Origin: Nelumbo lutea
Lineage: Eukaryota > Streptophyta > Magnoliopsida > Proteales > Nelumbonaceae
Length of the DNA: 64,000 nt
Direction: 5' to 3'
Assembly: GCA_022828595.1 (NCBI GenBank)
Contig: JAKGHH010000003.1
Span: 52,069,759 to 52,133,758, forward strand
The position numbers and the translations under genes were made by a program. The notes below the pieces were generated by a model, which did not search any database, was not told where the DNA came from, and saw only the letters and a program-made list of their open reading frames with translations. This document shows, piece by piece, positions 29,856 through 41,278 of the stretch. How positions within the stretch are numbered: position 1 is the stretch's first letter; every line of letters starts with the position of its first letter.

Positions 29856-31586
29856 CTAAGTGATGCGCGAAGTAGTTATGGCACTAATGTCGAGCTTGGG
29901 GTACGTATTCCTTATCATCCATCGACTCAACTTGAAACCCCTTCTGTACGAACCCACCATCATGCCATCAAAGCGCAGCGAAATGATGTAATCCTCAATG
30001 GCTTTCACCTTCGCCTCCTCGACGGCCTGAGAGAAGATCTCAGTCTTCTCCCTGATATCATCCTGAAGGTACTTGACCTGATGCTCCAGGTCCAACTTCA
30101 GGTCTGCCATGTGTTTCACCACCATTCCTAAAGCCTCTTTGTCCCTCCGAGACCTCGTTTGCTCGACTCGCACAGCACGGGAAGCCACTTCGGCAGCTTG
30201 TGCTTGCTTCAAGCCCCTCTCCGCCTGGATTGCCAAAGCGTGGATAGAGAAGTTCACCTGCCAGAACAAGAACAAATCAGCTCGGTAAAAAAAAAAAAAA
30301 CAACTTCGAATTATCACCATGGCATGAGATGCAGCACGAGCGCCTATGAGATTCGTAGGAAGATCGGCCCACGCTGCGACCTCCTCAGGGAAAGTAGCCT
30401 TCTTACTTTTTCGGAGAGCGTAGCTCGGCGTCAGCACGCTCCCAATCTCATCCTGACTTCCCGAGCCTTAAGGCACAACTCGGGTATAAGCTATTTCGGC
30501 ATAGGGGACCCCTGCCGCTTCCTGAAATGGAGGGGCCGCCTCGGGCTCCCCAGGAGGCTCCATTCTCGGTGCCTCGGGCTCCGCAACCCGGGAAGGATCA
30601 GCACGGACCTGCTTAGCAGCTCGCTTCCTCCTCCTCATACCATCAAACAAGTTCGCACTTCGAGTCTTCTCAGCCTCCATAACACCTGCAAAACGGAGCT
30701 CGACGTCAAAAGACAGAAATAAAATCAAAGCAAAAGCAAGCCTCTGAGCAAGAAACCTACCCGAACTCAGACCGACTTGAATAAGCTTGGCCTCCGTCAG
30801 GTACACTTCGAATTTGAGTCCAAGCCGGGCCCAGTCCTGGAGGCCCTTCACTGTTTCTTCATCTAACGTGGCACCGGGGTCAGGAACAACCAATGCCCAC
30901 TTGGTAGAAAATGACCATCCCATGGCACTTCGAACCACGAAGTAGTCCCACTTCCATGCCGTGACCTTATTTGGAAGATCGTGCAAGAGCTTGAACCTCG
31001 AATGAGGTGACAAGTAGTAGGCCCACCTACGCACAGGCAGGGGACCCACTTGTTTCTTGAGCATAAGAATGGCGGAAAATATTTCCAGGTCCAAGAGAAG
31101 GCAGTGTTCGATACAAAGAGAGATGGTCCCAACAAATTTACGAATGGAGTTCGGGTGGAGCTGACCAACAGTAACGCCGAAGTGATTCATGACCTCGATG
31201 ATGAGAGGGTGGAAATGAAGGCGCAGCCAGGCAACAAGTTACTCCTGGAATATCACGATCTCATCCGGACCGTGCTCCCAAGGGAAGTTGCCCGAGGGTA
31301 AAATGTAAGTATACTCCCCGGGTAGGTTGTACTAAGCGACAAGGGACCAAAGCCTCTCGGGCGTCATAGTGGAAGGCCCGAACTTGTCTGGCACCTGACC
31401 TCGACGAGAGGTGGATGCCAAGCTACCCGAGGTGACTCGGCCTATGGGCTTGAACTCGAGCTCTTCCTAGAGCTCTACTTCGGGCCCCGCCTCGGACTCA
31501 CTAAGGCTGTCAGGGGCAGTAGCTCGGTTTGTATAACTAGCATCTGACCCCCCCAAAAGACTATCTAAGCTACCCGAGCTAGACAT
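29856..31586 (-). pseudogene. Spliced antisense gene of Tat element (Transposase_28-like), copy B
   Basis: Minus strand, opposite to pol. ATG at 31586 (MSSSGSLDSLLGG). Exon 1 is 31586-30761, exon 2 is 30685-30318 and exon 3 is 30257-29856 (stop). Intron 1 is 75 nt (TCGG|GTAGGT to TTGCAG) and intron 2 is 60 nt (ATG|GTGATA to GGCAG); both sit at the same codons as in copy A. Exon 1 has stops at 31467 (TAG), 31332 (TAG) and 31239 (TAA) but no frameshift over 826 nt. Shared blocks: GPSTMTPERL, LHPNSIRKFVGTISL, DLPNKVTAWKWDYFVVRS. Exon 2 is basic then Pro/Glu-rich; exon 3 is a heptad-like coiled coil (MADLKLDLEHQVKYLQDDIRE). Function unknown. Confidence 0.75.
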
Positions 31587-31724
31587 TGAATCAAAAAAAG
31601 GGATGAGGACTCACCAGGAAAAGCTACCGGACTATGAAAAATGACATGAGCTGACAGCCTTGGGCGCGAGCTCAAGAAATGAATGCTGAAGAATGGCGAA
31701 GGAAAGTGACCAGGGGCCCCCCAC

Positions 31725-31732
31725 TATTTATA
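31725..31732 (-). promoter_or_regulatory. TATA box of the antisense gene, copy B
   Basis: TATAAATA on minus, 139 bp upstream of the ATG at 31586, followed by G-rich sequence as in copy A. Confidence 0.5.
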
Positions 31733-32040
31733 GCCACTATACTCGCGCATCAATGTCCAAGATCAAAACCATCCAACGGCTCCCCACAAAACCGGCTGCA
31801 CGCCTCCTGAGGAGAAGTCAGTTTAGCGCGCATTTTCGATGTTTGAAATTTTAAAACCATTTGGCATCCGCGTGTGAGCTGCACGCAACCCGGGATTGAC
31901 CCTGGTCGAACCATGCCGACCCTGATCGGGCCAAAAACACAAGTAGGTCAGACCGGAGAAGCTCCAAACCAAGGCCAAAGCGTCATGAGGCCAATCCACC
32001 CGTCATCCCGTGAACTCCCCACGCCGGGTCAGGACCCCGA

Positions 32041-32061
32041 GCACGGGGAGTGGGGGGTAAT
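32041..32061 (+). other. Polypurine tract
   Basis: GCACGGGGAGTGGGGGGTAAT directly precedes the 3' LTR. Confidence 0.7.
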
Positions 32062-32930
32062 TGATGGAGGGAGATTTGGCCCGACCCCTTGGCCATGCGA
32101 CACTAGAAGCAACCGAGAGTGACCTGGCAGAAGCGCCAGCTCGGCATAGCAGCGGGCCCACAACCCAAGCTCCGAGGAAAGGAGTCTCGAGCTCCCCCAA
32201 ACAGAAGGAACCCACGACCCGAGCTCCCCAAGGAAGAACCCGAGCTCTCCCTTAGAGGTCCTGAGTCTTACAAGGAGCTCAAAGGGCAAAAACCCGAGCT
32301 GACCCACCCCAGGCCAATCCGGGCCACACTTCTATCCGAACTCAAGACTTCACCTCGCACACCACTTCGGCTCCAAGTCGCCTAACTGAACAACCGTACC
32401 TGAAGCCCAGGAAGCCCGTAAATGGAGGCGGCGCGCCTGACTTATTAGGGGTCCAACACATGACAGTCGCCCTCCAATGGCCACCTGCCACCGCCATCTC
32501 AGATGTGGCAGAGACGGCCCTGACAAGGACAGTGGCGGTTGTGACACCCGAACTGGCAACTGGTAGAGGTTATGACACCCGAACTGGCAACTGACAGAGG
32601 TTATGACACCCGAACTGGCGTCTGGCAGGGATGATGACACCCGATCTGGCGGAGGTGATGATGTCCGATCTGGCAGAAGTATGGGAGTGAGTGTACAGGG
32701 TGATTATAAAAGGCCCCCATCTTCCAAATGAGGTATGTGATATTTTGTGCTTTCTGGTCTTGAAGTCTCTCATTTTCTCCTGCCTTCTCTAGAACACTGA
32801 CTTGAGCTTCGGAGTGTTCCAACCGGGTTCCTCCCCGAAAGTCTCCAATTTCTTCATTGTTTTAGGCATCTTCGGCTCTGTCAAAGGCAAGATGACCGGC
32901 AACTAAGACCAACCGGATTGCAGATCATCA
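32062..32930 (+). repeat. 3' LTR of the second gypsy element
   Basis: 869 bp, very similar to 25303-26174, with TATAAAA at 32705-32711 and the 31-bp tandem units at 32538-32682. Ends GCAGATCATCA. Confidence 0.92.
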
Positions 32931-33562
32931 AAAATGATTTATACAAAAGATTCAAATCGAAACCTTAGGATTCGTGATTCACAAGGTGAATCGTAAGATT
33001 TTGACAACATTGCCTGAAAGTAATAACAAGGTTGTTTTAAGAACAAATTTACTAAAATTTATGATATGGGAAAAATGTTCATTCTCCTGGAGCTGGGATT
33101 TGCTGTAAGCGAACGCTGTGTTGCCATCAGCGTTGGGTAGCTGTTTGGACTTCTGGAAATTTCGGGTCAATGTGCGTATTAGGGGATGGTTGCCAAACGT
33201 TGATAGGCAACTTACCATTGGCTTACACCATTTGTTACTGTTAACACTTCACAGCAGATCCAGATTCTTCTCCTATGGGCTACACTGTTAAAAGAAATGT
33301 ATGATCTGCAAGCATATTAGATCCAACCCTTGTGCAGCAGTAGAAAAATCCACAAGAATGCTGCATGAGTTTTGGGAAGGGTAGACAGTGCAGTCCTCAC
33401 ATGATCCTGTGCCAGTTATCGGGGTGTTGGGAGGGATGGACTGAGCACAACCTTAAGTTTCTGATATTATTTTGCACAAATTAACCACCTCAAATTTTGT
33501 CTGCATTCTCATGCTTGTTAGTTCAAGATTTTACCATTACACCAAGTAATAGCCTGAGTCCG

Positions 33563-33989
33563 CAGGGGTGTCAATGGACCGGTTTTGGGTAGGATTCCAT
33601 TTAAATAAAAATGAATCTGAACAGATTGGATGGACCTATAGGTCATACTGAATTGGTCCAGTCCAAATTTAATGGTCCAAAGTATTTATTGGATTGGATT
33701 GGACCTGATCCATCATGATAGATTTTTATATTGGATTGGGCCAGATTGAACCAATATCTGATTCATATTGATAGAAGATATGAATACAAGTATATCAATG
33801 GACCAGGTTTGGATTGGAACCAATCTAAATCAAAACACATTTGAACAGATTGTACAGTCCATACATTGAACTGGACTGGTCCAAAATCTCCAGAGCATTG
33901 ATAAGTTGGATTGGGACTTGGTCCATCTTTAATGGACTCATATTTAATCGGATTGGATTGGACCAAATCTGGTCCAATTGATACTCCTA
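33563..33989. mobile_element. hAT-like MITE without visible duplication
   Basis: The left end CAGGGGTGTCAATGGACC and the right end (reverse-complemented TAGGAGTATCAATTGGACC) are inverted. The body consists of TTGGATTGGACC-like words repeated in both orientations. No 8-bp flank duplication was found, so the ends may be eroded. Confidence 0.55.
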
Positions 33990-34724
33990 CCCGTAATGTC
34001 TGCCATGTAATGCAAAGAAGAAGAAAGATCCAATTCCTTGACATGTTTGTATCATAGTCTGTTCCACTGAAAAAAATGCATAGCAGGATTCATGCCCAAG
34101 TGGGGGATCCAATTCCCTTATTTTATTTAATATCTATATTGCATGTCTATAAATGGTATCTGATTATCTGATTTGGAATATAAAATGGATTCTTCAAGTG
34201 TGATTTGAATTTGATCCGTTTATATTTGGATCGAACATGGGTCCACACCTATACAATCTGATATAGTTCAATTGGATTTGACTTGAATGTATATATTTGT
34301 ATATACCTAAAATGTATTGTTTCACTATTTGTCTAAAGTTGGATTAAATGTTGTGCCCTTACTAAAGAGTTATTGATTTACGCTTCATAAAATTTATTTT
34401 TAATATATTTTGCTCATGATATACAATATCAAAATCATTTTTAAATCATTTTATTAATTATATATAAATATCTTGGTCATTTTTAGTTTAATTTATTAAT
34501 GATATTCAATATCAAATTGCAATCCAAATTCAATTCAAATCTGATGGATGAGATTCGGCTTGAATATGAATGTACACAAATCAAATTTAGATCTTCCTTG
34601 TGTCCATTCGATCCAATCCATTTGCAGCCTTAATAGGGTTCGGTCCATCTAGAATATGATTGCTTGGAATGAAGCGGAATGTATCTCAGGTCTAATTTTG
34701 TTCCATTCTATTCCCTAGTTGTGT
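33990..34724. other. AT-rich spacer, no gene seen
   Basis: Contains scattered GGATTnGA/TTCAAATC words like those of the preceding element (34170-34640), probably an eroded relative. No coding potential. Confidence 0.4.
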
Positions 34725-35414
34725 CAGGTTAAAATCACCGAGGATAAAGAGAAGAATGCTGAGAATTTAATAGAGCTGATCCAATAAGGTTAGCACATTG
34801 GTTGAAATCCCTATACCTGTTTTCATACTTTATTGTGAATGATTTGTTGAGAAAATGGAAAAAAAAAATAGCAAGTTCTGCCCAGGATAAAAGGGTCATA
34901 AGTCCTTGGATTCCCCCTCCTACTGGTTATATAAAATTGAACTTTGATGGTAGTAGCATTAGGAATCCAATGCTATCAGGTATTGAGAGAATTTTCAGAA
35001 ATGAGGAAGGAAATGCTTTAGCCCTTTTCTCTTGCCCAGTTGGTGAGGGTGACTCTTTTACGGCAGAGATATTAGTAGTCTTGGAAGGGAGTCTAAAGGC
35101 AAGAGACCTGAATATTAGGAGGCTGATTATCGAAGATGACTCAGAGGTGGTGGTAAACTAGCTAGTTAAAGGAAGATAAGCCTAGCATGTGAAAATACAG
35201 CAATAAGAGGAAAAAGTTCAACTGGTTAGCAAGATTTTGAGATAAAGTACAGCTGGGTGAAAAAACTGCAAATTCCTTATGGGCTAGGAATTCTTTGTTG
35301 TGAGCTTATTTCTAACTCTACACCTTTTCTTTTCTTTGCTCATGCAGTCATCCGCTTGTTTGTAATATTTTCGTAATTGAATTCAATGAAAATTTCTGTT
35401 ATTGATAAAAAAAA
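34725..35414 (+). mobile_element. LINE 3' end with RNase H
   Basis: Reads KNAENLIELI, LKSLYLFSYFIVNDLLRKWK, then the RNase H PTGYIKLNFDGSSIRNP, IFRNEEGNALALFS and NIRRLIIEDDSEVVV. A TAG stop follows at 35159, then frameshifted remains and a 3' UTR ending in TTATTGATAAAAAAAATTGG near 35400. Same family as the LINE at 56087-58734; compare KLNFDGSSLRNPG there. Confidence 0.8.
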
Positions 35415-36473
35415 TTGGTGAAGAAATGCCAACCCAATTTGAATATGTAAATTTAAAAGAGAAAGAGAGTGGACAAAGGAGAGATCATTCAATGTCGATT
35501 TACATATAGGATTGCTGCTGCTACTCTTTACTAGGGGTTTGTTATATTTACATGCATTGTATGCGAATTCATGGGCAGCAGTATTTTCTGTTCTGCTAAT
35601 ATGATTTATACATATATTACCAAAATCAAGCAAAATATTTCAAAGTTGATCTCTGAGATGTAACAGGTCCCATTCTACATCACCTTCTTCCTGTATAGCT
35701 CGTACCACATTCGCTGAACCACAAAAAACTAAAGCCGATCTGATTTTAAGCGTGCTTGCTGCCTTTAACCCTTCGATTACTACTCTCCATTCGGCCTGGG
35801 CTGCTGATTAAGCTTTGACTGTTCAACCTTCTGCATGCACAACTGATAAGTCCTCGGCTAGTATTATGAAACCAATAGCCGCATTTCCTGTACCTATTCT
35901 GAAGGCTCCATCTGTAAATATCAAGTGGTCCAGTTGTTGACAAGAGACTGTTTTCTTTTGTGTTTTCTCTGCTAAATGTGGACCTGGGCTCATAAATGAA
36001 TCGGCCATTTCAAGTAACTGGGCTAGGTGTGAAGTGAATTGGCGATGGACTTTTGCATTTCCCATGTCTCAAATGAGCCTAAAAAGAATAAGAAATTTTG
36101 CAATGTAGCTCTTCTGAGTGTCTATAGGGAGGTAGCTTAGCTATAGGGAGGTAGCTTAGCTTAGATTCAATCCAGTATTACAGATATTGATTAAGGTGCC
36201 TATTCTGGAGGTCATCTGGGTTTATTCCTATTTGGGCAAGGAGCCACAGCTCTGGCATAATGACATGAGAAAAACACATGTTGCCATGTTTCTTTTTCCT
36301 CATTGCATAGAGAGCAGCATTGATCTTGTTCTTTGAGAAAGATCATTTTATCTATCGTTTTTATTCCATTCCAACAAGCTTTCTGATGTAAACATTTTCG
36401 GCCATGTATCATGTTTTGTGACGTGAATTTTTTTGGCTAAGTATCTCGTTATTTGACCCGGTGGTGCCGTGCC

Positions 36474-36700
36474 TTAGTGATGAGCTACTTGGTGGTGAAC
36501 TGTCTACTAGCGAACTGCTTGGTGGAGAACTGCCTAGGGGCGAACTACCTGGTGACGAACTGTCTGGTGGCGAACTGCCTGGTGGTGAGCTCCCTAGTGG
36601 CGAACTGCTTGGTGGCGAACTCCCTGGTGGCGAACTGCCTGGTGGCGAACTGCCTGGTGGGGACTGCCTGGCAGAGAGCTACCTGGTGGCGAACTCCCTA
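36474..36700. repeat. 15-bp tandem array
   Basis: About 14 imperfect copies of CTGGTGGCGAACTGC. Because 15 is divisible by three, every frame stays open and gives spurious pentapeptide-repeat ORFs. A degenerate continuation is at 37390-37530. Confidence 0.9.
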
Positions 36701-36784
36701 CTAGGAAACCGGTGACTTAGAGAATAGTGGAGTTCCCTGGTGCGGTGCAATCCAACTGCCCTCAGCATGAGGCGGTCTTCTTTC

Positions 36785-36940
36785 CTTTGTAGGTAGTGGG
36801 AGCTGAGGGACCTACGAGAACTCCATCTTTTCCTCCTCTTTGTAGGTGGCGGGAGCTGAGGGACCTGCGAAAACTCCACCTTTTCCTCCTCTTTGTAGGC
36901 GGCAGGAGCTAAGGGACCTGCGAGAACTGAATCAGAGGTC
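36785..36940. repeat. 53-bp tandem array
   Basis: Three copies starting CTTTGTAGG and containing GGGAGCTGAGGGACCTGCGA, within the solo LTR. Confidence 0.85.
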
Positions 36941-37187
36941 CTGGGGGTATTTTCCTAGCGGGGGCTCTCCGACGCTTAAGTTAGCACTTTGATTGTAGAG
37001 AGCTCTGAAGATAATATGAGAGAGCTAGAGAGCAGGGGTTACTTCCCTTTTTTCATCCTCTTTCCCTTTGGGGGGTGAGGTCTTTATATACCGGAGTCCT
37101 CGCGGGTTAGGTGGGTGAAAAGCCTCCAAGCGGTAAGACTTGTCACATCTTGCCAGAACCGAGGTACGGTGGTGAACTCCTCGAGGT

Positions 37188-37345
37188 CGTCAGGCTGGCG
37201 CTTGTGTCAGGCGGCCAGGTCGGCGCCTGGGCCGGGTTGTCAGGGCGGCGCCTACGTCAGTCGGCAGGTCGGTGTCTGGGCCAGGTCGTCAGGTTGGCGC
37301 CTGTGTCAGTCGGCGGGTCAGTGTCTAGGCCAAGTCGTCAGGCAG
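37188..37345. repeat. 50-bp tandem array
   Basis: Three copies of a GC-rich unit with GTCAGGC(T/G)GGCGCCT and CAGGTCGGCGCCTGGGCC, within the solo LTR. A shorter GC-rich array with CAGGTCGCG words follows at 37610-37790. Confidence 0.8.
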
Positions 37346-38617
37346 GAGATCCTCCTGCGATACGCCAAACTACTCATGTACCGAACTTCTCTACAAGTGG
37401 CGAGCTATCTAGGGGCGAACTGCTTGGGGGCGAACTCCCTGGGGCGAGCTGCCTGTGGCAAGCTCTGTCGAACTGTTTGTGGCGAGCTCTACTGAGCTGC
37501 CTGACTCTTTGGTGATCTCCCTGGTGAGCTACCGAGCTCGTGGGGTATGTATGCCGCCAAGTTTATCGATGGGCGTCTTATGGGCAACTTGGCCGGATCA
37601 TGTGCTAGGCTGGTCCAGGTCAGCCAAGTCGCGCTGGCCGTGCCAGGTCGCGCAAGCCGCGTGCCAGGTCGCGTAGACCGCGTGTCAGGCCACGCGCAGA
37701 TCACGCGTGCTGCGCGTCAGGCCGCGCGCAGATCGCGCGTGCCGCGTGCAGGTCGCGTAGGCCGCGCGTAGGTCGCACCAGGCCGGCCAGACTAGTGCCC
37801 GGGTGGGTCACCAACTTCGTAAGTTTGTTGACTGGGTATTTGCCTAATTGTTACGAGGTGCCACGTGTCACAATTCCACCGGAGGGCCAAATCTGCCCTC
37901 ATCACTTTCCAAATGAATAAGTGGAACCTTGGAAGAAGTTTTGTATTCCATATGACTTTCCAAGGAGCAGCTGGTTGTGATGATGAGGGGTTTTGGTCGG
38001 TAAAACATCTGTAACCCGATTTTACGCAATAGGTAGCTGTTTTTCTCTTTCCAAATCAGCCTGTTTTCACTGATCTGAGAATACTTATGTATCTGAGTGA
38101 TGTGCTCCACTGTATTCGCATTGAATAGCTCTCTCAGAGCCTATATTTTCCAATTCCCATTCTCAAGGAGGATGTCCCTGACTCTGAATCTCTCTCGGGT
38201 TTTTTTGTTTGTATGTGCAGTGCTGCAGCTGTGAATGAATTCCCACAAGTAGAGAAGGAAATCGAGATCTATCTTACCTTATCATAGAAATTGCCCGGGC
38301 AATTTAGAAATCAAGAAATTATGCTATTTTTAATATTGAGGAATCAAACCCGTGTAGAATATTATTTGGTTTTTACAGGAACTACCCCGAGAAGATTTCA
38401 ATCTTTAAGCAAAAAATGGCAGAATTGTGGACGAGAAAAAGAGCAGGGCCGAATACCTGTTTTTAACATTGGACTCGGCCTGAATGGGGATAAGATGTTT
38501 CAAACAGAAGCAAGAGCTATTGAGTAACCTGCTGCTTTGTTAGCAGTCAGGGATAGGAGTTTCTGTTCGAGCAAAACTTTTTTTGGTCAAGTTTCTACAT
38601 TTTTTTGGGATTGTAGC

Positions 38618-39270
38618 GGGGAAACTTTTGGGCATTAATATCAATAAAAATAATCTTTTTAAAAATATCAAATAGGAACAAAAATATCAAATAGGGACAA
38701 AAACACTGTTCAAACAATTATTAAAATAGGAACAAAAACACTGTACATCTCCTTTCTCCTTCAAACCACCGAACAAATATCTCCCAAGATTAATAAATAT
38801 TGATCACAGATATCTACTTTTTTGTTCACCCTTGTAATTGTTGGCTTGCTGCAAACAAAAATGGCAAAACCCACTCTTGTGTTTTTGCATTTCATTATAT
38901 ATATCTTGCTTCTCTACTTAACATACTCAGACCTCTTCTAATCCCAATTTTTCAGGCTTTAATAACATTCAAAACTGCTTCAGATACCTCTAACAGGTTT
39001 AGTACCTTGAACCAAACCACCGATTTGTTCGTATACCTAGTATGGTGTTTCATGTATTCTTCTAGCTGCTTCAGAAGAATAACTCATTGCAGTTCTATTC
39101 TGATGCAGAGAAGAGAAGAGATATCGGAAGTGGAGATTTGTACAGTGGTCTGGGGAAAAAGGAGATGAACAGTGATCATGCCCTTATTTGATATTTAAAA
39201 AAAAATAGCCTATTCTAGAAATTATGTTAAAAAGATTATTTTTATTGATATTAGGGCCCAAAAGTTGCCC
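38618..39270. mobile_element. Inverted-repeat DNA element, about 45-bp TIR
   Basis: The left arm (38618-38664) and the right arm (39222-39270, reverse-complemented) share GGGNAACTTTTGGGC and then AATATCAATAAAAATAATCT. Inner ATATCAAATA words are also mirrored. G-rich termini and long arms recall Mutator-like MITEs. No clear target duplication. No transposase. Confidence 0.6.
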
Positions 39271-41278
39271 TTATCAGCTAGAACCCCTTTTTTTTAGGGT
39301 TCATCTGTAAATAGTGGATTGTGTGTGCTGTATTGGGTGTGGGTCTAGTGTCTGTATTTGGTGCTTTCTATTTATCAATAAATTTCCTTTACCACGTTAT
39401 TCTTCTCTCATGACATTGAATTCAAAATAGTCTGATAAGAACCACAAAGATCAGTTCCAACATACAAGTATGACATCCAGCAACATGTCAAGCAAGCTGA
39501 GTCAGAACCCAGCACAGAATTAACCCTATTTGTCAAACTGCTTTTTTCTGCTTTTGATCATATATCCTTGAGGCATGGGCCATGCATGAAGTAGTTTAAG
39601 ATTTTAACCACCCCACTATACAGGTGAAGATCCAAGGACAACAGGCAATTTCCAACTAAAGAACTCTGTCTGGCCACTTACGTGGATAAGAGAGAATCAT
39701 AGCATAAAAAAGTTACTATATAGCACTGCTTTTATGTAAAAACAAACATCAAAACTGCAATGGTTTAGCAAACTGTGCATGACAACCTGATCATGTATGA
39801 AAAAACAGAATTATTTGCAAGACCAAGGACAAACGATACTAAGATATTTTTTTTAACTATCAATAACATACCTAAAATAGCAGTCAGAGGAGCATGACGA
39901 AACTTGACATGACAAAATCAATAAGAAGCACAATAAAATACAAAATTGTGGAACCGGAATTAACTTCTTCATGGTTAAAAAAAGGGCAAGACTTTTTATC
40001 TGTAAGTAATGTCAGAAAAAATACTAAAAATTAGCATACTATTTTAGCATAGTAATCCCCCATGAACCAATCTAAATTTACTGATTGCCAAAAAAGCCCC
40101 ATGAGCTACTCAAAGCCTTCTGAACTGATTCAACGTGGAAACTGGTAACCAAATTGATTCATTGTAAGCTGTGAAGAATAGCCGCTTTGGTTGTTTCATC
40201 TATTAAAATGTGCACCTATAGAGTATACACCTATTGTTTTCCTTATACAGAACGAAGTCAAATACTCACACATGCCAAGTAAACAGCATTTGCCAATTTC
40301 TTTTATGGTAATGACAAGTTTTTATTAAACGAAAACAATTAGTAGTACAATCTTACTTCCCTGTAAAGGGGAGGACCAAGTACTTCAGATGAGCAAACGA
40401 AGTCAAAAAATATGACAGAAATACTATTAGTCCCAGCCTCTGATACAACAAAAGCCACATAGGATAAGATTGGCATAGTACAAAGAATCCTCCCCAATGC
40501 CATGATATTTAACAAAGTTAAAAATCCAAATGTTCTTGATCATAGGATCAAGAATAGGGAACAGTTTGAATTTAGTCCAACATAAGATGAGAAATATTTG
40601 TTGCTTGGCTTTGTATAATCCTCATCTACAGAGGTCTTGCACCTTCATCACTTCATTGGGAAAACAATTAACTCATAGTCATAGTTTACTCAAAGAAAGT
40701 GAAGCAAAGGTTTCAATGTAGGATGTAGCCTGTTAAGGATATGTTCCTTACTATGACCGGATAATCTGAACAGACATGCCATGTGCCTATTATAACCATG
40801 TACAATGTCGTATGTAACAAAAGCATCAAGTAAATGTTCAAAAAATAAGACCACTTAATTAAAGCATAAAGAACTATGGGTCTGGAAAATAGGCACAATA
40901 TCACATTTTAGATTTCATAGAATGCTGCAAGTAAAATATTGAGGACCGGTTACAAATATGAAATGCCATGTAATGAATAATGTAGAACAGAAATCATTAA
41001 GAGTGAAGTAGGTAGGAAAATAAAACCATGAAAAATTTTACGACCATCAAACTGTACACATTTTGAAAAAAAAAAAGTTGAAGTGATGAATCAAATCCTC
41101 AAAATCATTTTATTATTATGAAGCTTTATCTGGAAATTGAACCACCTTACTAGCTCTAATTTCACTAAAACTAACTATTAGAAACTGCAGATATATTAAA
41201 CAGACCTAAGCTTATTTGCACAAGAGAATGGAAGTACCCCCAATCTGCTAATATAGGGGATTGTCAACAAAAAAATAC
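39271..41278. other. Intergenic, no gene seen
   Basis: AT-rich. It includes the presumed 3' UTR of the MUG gene at its right end (no clear poly(A) signal chosen). A T-rich GTTTTTATTAAACG stretch at 40318 resembles a retroelement 3' end on minus but has no coding support. Confidence 0.4.

Larger units (their letters stand above)
25303..32930 (+). mobile_element. Ty3/gypsy (Tat-lineage) retrotransposon lacking gag/protease
   Basis: A 7.6-kb element on +. LTRs at 25303-26174 and 32062-32930 (TGATGG...ATCATCA) are nearly alike. The flanks AAATT (25298-25302) and AAAAT (32931-32935) differ by one base. Directly after the 5' LTR comes reverse transcriptase: PBS, gag and protease are missing. RNase H, second RNase H, integrase and an antisense gene follow. 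The LTR starts TGATGGAGGGAGATTTGGCC, close to that of the first element but not the same subfamily. Not able to move alone. Confidence 0.92.
36384..37904 (-). repeat. Solo LTR, gypsy-type, 1.5 kb
   Basis: Bounded by a perfect 5-bp duplication CTTTC (36379-36383 and 37905-37909), with TG...CA ends. On minus it begins TGATGAGGGCAGATTTGGCC, close to the LTR start of the two gypsy elements (TGATGGAGGG(A/T)GATTTGGC). Removing it and one CTTTC restores the LINE zf-RVT frame across the site. No internal region is present, so it is a recombination product. Three or four tandem arrays fill it. Confidence 0.85.
35415..38290 (-). mobile_element. LINE (antisense), split by a solo LTR
   Basis: Minus strand from about 38220 down: RVRDILLENGNWKI and NTVEHITQIHKYSQI (linker after RT), then the zf-RVT region, interrupted at 36384-37904 by a solo LTR. 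It resumes with DQCCSLCNEEKETWQHVFF (36260-36320). RNase H follows (LIFTDGAFRIGTGNAAIGF at 35870-35930; HISRTENTAAHEFAYNA at 35545-35600). A few stops. 5' truncated; abuts a plus-strand LINE tail at 35414. Confidence 0.75.

Noticed and set aside
31050..31301. Plus-strand ORF opposite the antisense gene
   Set aside because: The minus strand has the conserved domain and matches copy A; the plus frame has no counterpart there.
36453..36715. Pentapeptide-repeat ORFs (VANCL/GGELP types)
   Set aside because: They arise from the 15-bp tandem array inside a solo LTR; two frames are open at once and there is no gene context.
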